NCBI GenBank assembly: GCA_910587765.1
Contig: CAJUNR010000006.1
Coordinates: forward strand, 62,001-126,000
DNA from: an uncultured Lachnospiraceae bacterium
Lineage (GTDB): Bacteria > Bacillota > Clostridia > Lachnospirales > Lachnospiraceae
Length of the DNA stretch: 64,000 bases
Reading direction: 5' to 3'
The translations under genes and the position numbers were made by a program. This document shows, in pieces, positions 61,215 through 64,000 of the stretch; the stretch's first letter is position 1; the number at the start of each line of letters is the position of its first letter. The notes below the pieces were generated by a model, which did not search any database, had not been told where the DNA came from, and saw only the letters and a list, made by a program, of their open reading frames with translations.

Positions 61215-61919
61215 TCAGATATTCTTCATATACTGCAGAACCACGCTGGAAAACTCCCGCTTCCGCAGTCGTGATACGGGAACTTCCCTGCCGTTATCCA
61301 TATATGCCGTACCGTTTTTATAGCCTTTTAAATGCTTCAGGTTGATGAGATAGCTCCTGTGGCACCGGAAAAAACGGTCGTCCAGTTTTGTTTCCAGATG
61401 TTCAATCCGCTCATAATAATCCACAACCTCTCCCGACGTCAGATTCAGATAGATTTTCCGGTCTATGATCTCACAGAAAACAATCTCATCCTTCCGGATG
61501 ATGCGGCTCTCATACCCCTTCTGCACGAGCAGACGGTCTTCGCCGGCGCTGCGCATGGAAGCCAGACAGCGCTCCATGGTTTTCTCAAACTGCGCCTCAT
61601 CGACCGGTTTGACCAGATAATCATAGGCCTGTACCTCAAACGACTGGAACACCATCTCTTTCAGTACCGTGATGAAGATCAGAAAACCCTGGAACCGATC
61701 GGCCCGGAGCCTCCTTGCCGTCTCCATGCCGTCGATTTTCTTCATCTGGATATCCAGAAACAGAATGTCGATCGGCCCGCCGTACTTCAGAAGCTCTTCG
61801 CCTCCGGCAAACATCCGAAGGCTGATCTCCCTGTTCTTCTTACGAAAAAATTCAGAGACCAGAGCCTTGATCTGTTCGGACATATATGGTTCATCATCGC
61901 AGACTGCAATATGGATCAA
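61215..61919 (-). CDS. LytTR family response regulator (AgrA-like)
   Basis: This 234-residue response regulator has the receiver with Asp in DILFLDIQMKKIDGME and the Lys of YLVKPVDEAQ. A LytTR DNA-binding domain follows (ICEIIDRKIYLNLTSGEVVDYYERIEHLE, FFRCHRSYLINLKHLKGY). The start is TTG at 61919, with GAGGAGG seven bases upstream. It is paired with the kinase encoded downstream and has its own promoter. Confidence 0.93.
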   Translation of the reverse strand: MIHIAVCDDEPYMSEQIKALVSEFFRKKNREISLRMFAGGEELLKYGGPIDILFLDIQMKKIDGMETARRLRADRFQGFLIFITVLKEMVFQSFEVQAYDYLVKPVDEAQFEKTMERCLASMRSAGEDRLLVQKGYESRIIRKDEIVFCEIIDRKIYLNLTSGEVVDYYERIEHLETKLDDRFFRCHRSYLINLKHLKGYKNGTAYMDNGREVPVSRLRKREFSSVVLQYMKNI

Positions 61920-61950
61920 CGCGCCACCTCCTCATCATACGGAATATCTT

Positions 61951-61979
61951 ATTATAGTCTTTCTGAGACGGCAAAACAA
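61951..61979 (-). promoter_or_regulatory. Promoter of the LytTR/GHKL operon
   Basis: Read leftward, TTGTTT (61974-61979) and TATAAT (61951-61956) are 17 bases apart. The regulator pair can be expressed apart from the permease gene upstream. Confidence 0.62.
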
Positions 61980-62049
61980 TCCCATTGCTGTGAAATACGT
62001 TCTGAATGATGCAGAATACCGCATACCATGTCAATCGCTCAGGATCATT

Positions 62050-64000
62050 TCACCCCTGCGCCCTGATCTGCTCCACCAGAGAAAGCCTTCCGGTATAATG
62101 GACCGCGCAGACCGAGAACACCGTCTGCACCAGAAGTAGCGCAGCTGCAAACAGCAGGATCGGAAGCACCGGAAAATGATACATGAGCTTTCCGAACATG
62201 CCGGTCCGGGCAAACATCCGGCATACAATCAGGCTGCACGCCGTCCCCAGCGTCAGAGTCGCAAGCAGAGAGATCCCCACATAGTACAGGCACTCAAAAG
62301 ACAGCATCCTGGACAGCTGCCGGCCGCTCATTCCGACGGACTGGAACACGCCGAACTCCTGCTGACGGACGAGAAGGTTGGTGATCAGCGTGTTGGCAAG
62401 ATTGATCAGGGCAAACACGAAGACAAAGACCAGAATGCTGTAGAGCCGGGTCAGTTCCCCCCGCATGCCCACTTCCAGTTCAGCCGCCAGATCCTCCAGT
62501 CCGGAAACGGCCACCCGCTCATCGGATACGGCGCCAAATACCGCCCGCCGAAGCTCTTTGCTGTCCTGCTCTGTGTGAACATTCACATATCCGGTAAAAT
62601 CCGATATTTCCGGATAAAGCGCAGACAGTTCTTCCTCCGGCAGAATAAAATAATGAGCCGAATTGCCGACCGGAACATGCGCGACAATCCCCATCACGGT
62701 ATATGTTTTGGACCGTCCATTATAGCAGGAAACCGTAATGGTATCCCCAACCTGATATTCGGTTCTGTAAATTTCTTTCAGCGCGCTGCCTGACGGGCAG
62801 ACCAGGATGCCGTCTCCGTCAAGAAGCCGGCGGTAATCCGCGGTTCCGTCAAGAACCGTCTCTCCCGCATACATCCCGGCCATATCCTCTTTGGAAATCC
62901 CTCTGACGATGAAAGGCTCATGCTCCCGGTTCCCCGGAATGGCGCTGATGTCGGGAATTTCCACGCAGGCCATGCTGTAAGCCGTGATGCGGTCCACGCC
63001 CGGAATGGCGGCAAGCTCTTCCTGCAGGCTCCGCCCCAGAGGATTCTCTTTCTGCATCTTAACAAATTCCCCGCCCGCATAGTCCTCATACTGCAGAAGA
63101 TACTGGCTCCGATCCCCGAACTGGGACTGAGCCATTTCTTTCAGGTCCACGGATTCTGCGCAGGCGGAAACACACAGAAGCAGAATTCCAGTCAGACTGA
63201 GAGACAGGGCCGTTACGAACGCTTTTCTGCGGTTCCGGGAGAAATTCATCAGGGCCAGGCGGGCCATGGTCAGGCGCCGGCGGCGCTGCCTGGAAACGCC
63301 GCGTCCCTGATACCCGGAACCGGCGGCAGTCCGGACGGCGTCCATGGCGGATACCTTTCCCACCATGGACAAAGGCTTCCTGGTGGCGATCAAAACCATT
63401 CCATAAGTCAGGATGGAAATGACCGCCGCAGACAGAAGATTGTCCCGCCAGGACCAGTAGCCGGGCACGGCAGCCAGCGCGATCACGGCTGCAAGAATCA
63501 GTCCGGGCGGAACCGCCATGGCGGTCAGAACACGCCGTTCCCGCTTTACTACCCGTTTTAACTGTTTCGGCGTTGTTCCCAGCACCTTCAGGCGTCCGTA
63601 TTCCCGCATTTTTCCCATGACGGAGATGTAGAAAATGTTATAAATGACAATGGCGCAGATGACAGCAATCAGGACCGACAGGACGTAAATCTCCATTCCG
63701 CTTCCCAGATAAAGGTCCACCATTCCAAAGTAGCTGGAGCTGTAAAAAGTCCGGTCCTCTGGAATTCCCATTTCTGCAAAAAACCTTTCGATATCTGCTC
63801 GAAGCTTCGCCGTCTCCATTTCCCGGCTCCCGGCGAAGCGGAACCGCAGCTCATAAGGAGCCCTGCGGCTGTCTGGATCCACGGCGGTTTCCGAGATCCA
63901 GACTGTAAAAATCCGGCTGTTGTTCTCCGCTTCCAGGATGCCTGTAACGGTATAGTTTTTTTCACCGCCGCCCAGGTCCAGAAGAATCGTCTGGCCCACT
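62050..64000 (-). CDS. FtsX-type ABC transporter permease, N terminus beyond the window
   Basis: At least 649 residues of a large membrane protein are visible, and the frame is open at the window edge. Two FtsX blocks are present. One has IYVLSVLIAVICAIVIYNIFYISVMGKMREYGRLKVLGTTPKQL, and a second C-terminal one has YSILVFVFVFALINLANTLITNLLVRQQEFGVFQSVGMSGRQL. Extracytoplasmic domains lie between them. Such permeases work with a separate ATPase, presumably encoded off the edge. They often export or sense peptides or antibiotics together with a two-component system, as the neighbouring genes suggest. Confidence 0.9.
   Translation of the reverse strand, partial: VGQTILLDLGGGEKNYTVTGILEAENNSRIFTVWISETAVDPDSRRAPYELRFRFAGSREMETAKLRADIERFFAEMGIPEDRTFYSSSYFGMVDLYLGSGMEIYVLSVLIAVICAIVIYNIFYISVMGKMREYGRLKVLGTTPKQLKRVVKRERRVLTAMAVPPGLILAAVIALAAVPGYWSWRDNLLSAAVISILTYGMVLIATRKPLSMVGKVSAMDAVRTAAGSGYQGRGVSRQRRRRLTMARLALMNFSRNRRKAFVTALSLSLTGILLLCVSACAESVDLKEMAQSQFGDRSQYLLQYEDYAGGEFVKMQKENPLGRSLQEELAAIPGVDRITAYSMACVEIPDISAIPGNREHEPFIVRGISKEDMAGMYAGETVLDGTADYRRLLDGDGILVCPSGSALKEIYRTEYQVGDTITVSCYNGRSKTYTVMGIVAHVPVGNSAHYFILPEEELSALYPEISDFTGYVNVHTEQDSKELRRAVFGAVSDERVAVSGLEDLAAELEVGMRGELTRLYSILVFVFVFALINLANTLITNLLVRQQEFGVFQSVGMSGRQLSRMLSFECLYYVGISLLATLTLGTACSLIVCRMFARTGMFGKLMYHFPVLPILLFAAALLLVQTVFSVCAVHYTGRLSLVEQIRAQG

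Noticed and set aside
1..64000. CRISPR arrays, tRNA or rRNA genes, insertion sequences and prophage genes
   Set aside because: I looked for spaced repeats, tRNA-like cloverleaves, transposase motifs and phage structural genes and found none I could support.

Overview
The window looks like a chromosomal segment of a Gram-positive anaerobe of the class Clostridia, most likely a gut-type Lachnospiraceae. The signs are strong AGGAGG ribosome sites with some GTG/TTG starts, a tryptophan T-box leader, a TxpA-like type I toxin, YesM/YesN two-component genes, LplB/LplC-type sugar permeases, and several sugar importers each with its own regulator and enzymes. No rRNA, tRNA, CRISPR array, transposase or phage gene was recognised. 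Family names rest on motifs and memory; no database was searched.

Layout. 1-5.3 kb: a damaged RbsA-type sugar ATPase gene, an AraC regulator, MetY (O-acetylhomoserine sulfhydrylase) and a MATE exporter. 5.5-15.8 kb: a sugar catabolic cluster with a double-headed LacI regulator, an RbsABC-type importer, two TIM-barrel (xylose-isomerase-like) enzymes and two Gfo/Idh/MocA oxidoreductases. A TTTGCGCAA palindrome lies at all three promoters. The enzyme set matches the oxidation-elimination-hydration-reduction route described for levoglucosan. 15.9-18.1 kb: a glyoxalase-fold protein, a type I toxin-antitoxin locus (31-residue toxin plus antisense RNA) and a SEC-C protein. 18.3-33.3 kb: a probable xyloglucan-oligosaccharide locus with a YesL protein, two permeases, a binding lipoprotein, GH42 beta-galactosidase, a YesN/YesM pair, GH31 alpha-xylosidase and GH3 beta-glucosidase.

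33.4-38.3 kb: an orphan AAA-ATPase/PD-(D/E)XK protein, a TetR-MFS pair with three matching operators, and a LysR regulator. 38.4-45.4 kb: a probable sucrose/fructo-oligosaccharide locus (YesL protein, binding lipoprotein, two permeases, LacI, GH32) with three TGGAACGGGTTCCA-type operators and a large RNA structure between the binding-protein and permease genes. 45.4-52.6 kb: AzlC/AzlD, a D-2-hydroxyacid dehydrogenase, a DMT exporter, a GNAT enzyme, a VanW-like secreted protein, a TrpB-like enzyme under a Trp T-box, and an ECF S component. 52.9-54.3 kb: an AT-richer Crp/Fnr regulator plus methyltransferase. 54.4-64 kb: an ECF-type sigma factor with a DUF2461 protein, an ABC exporter pair, two acetyltransferases, a small membrane protein with a folded leader, and a GHKL kinase/LytTR regulator pair beside a FtsX-type permease cut by the window edge.

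Themes. Three sugar loci share one plan: importer, intracellular enzymes and a dedicated regulator. The two CUT1-type importers lack their own ATPase and probably share one encoded elsewhere. Promoter and operator geometry is clear enough in several places to propose regulons directly from the sequence.
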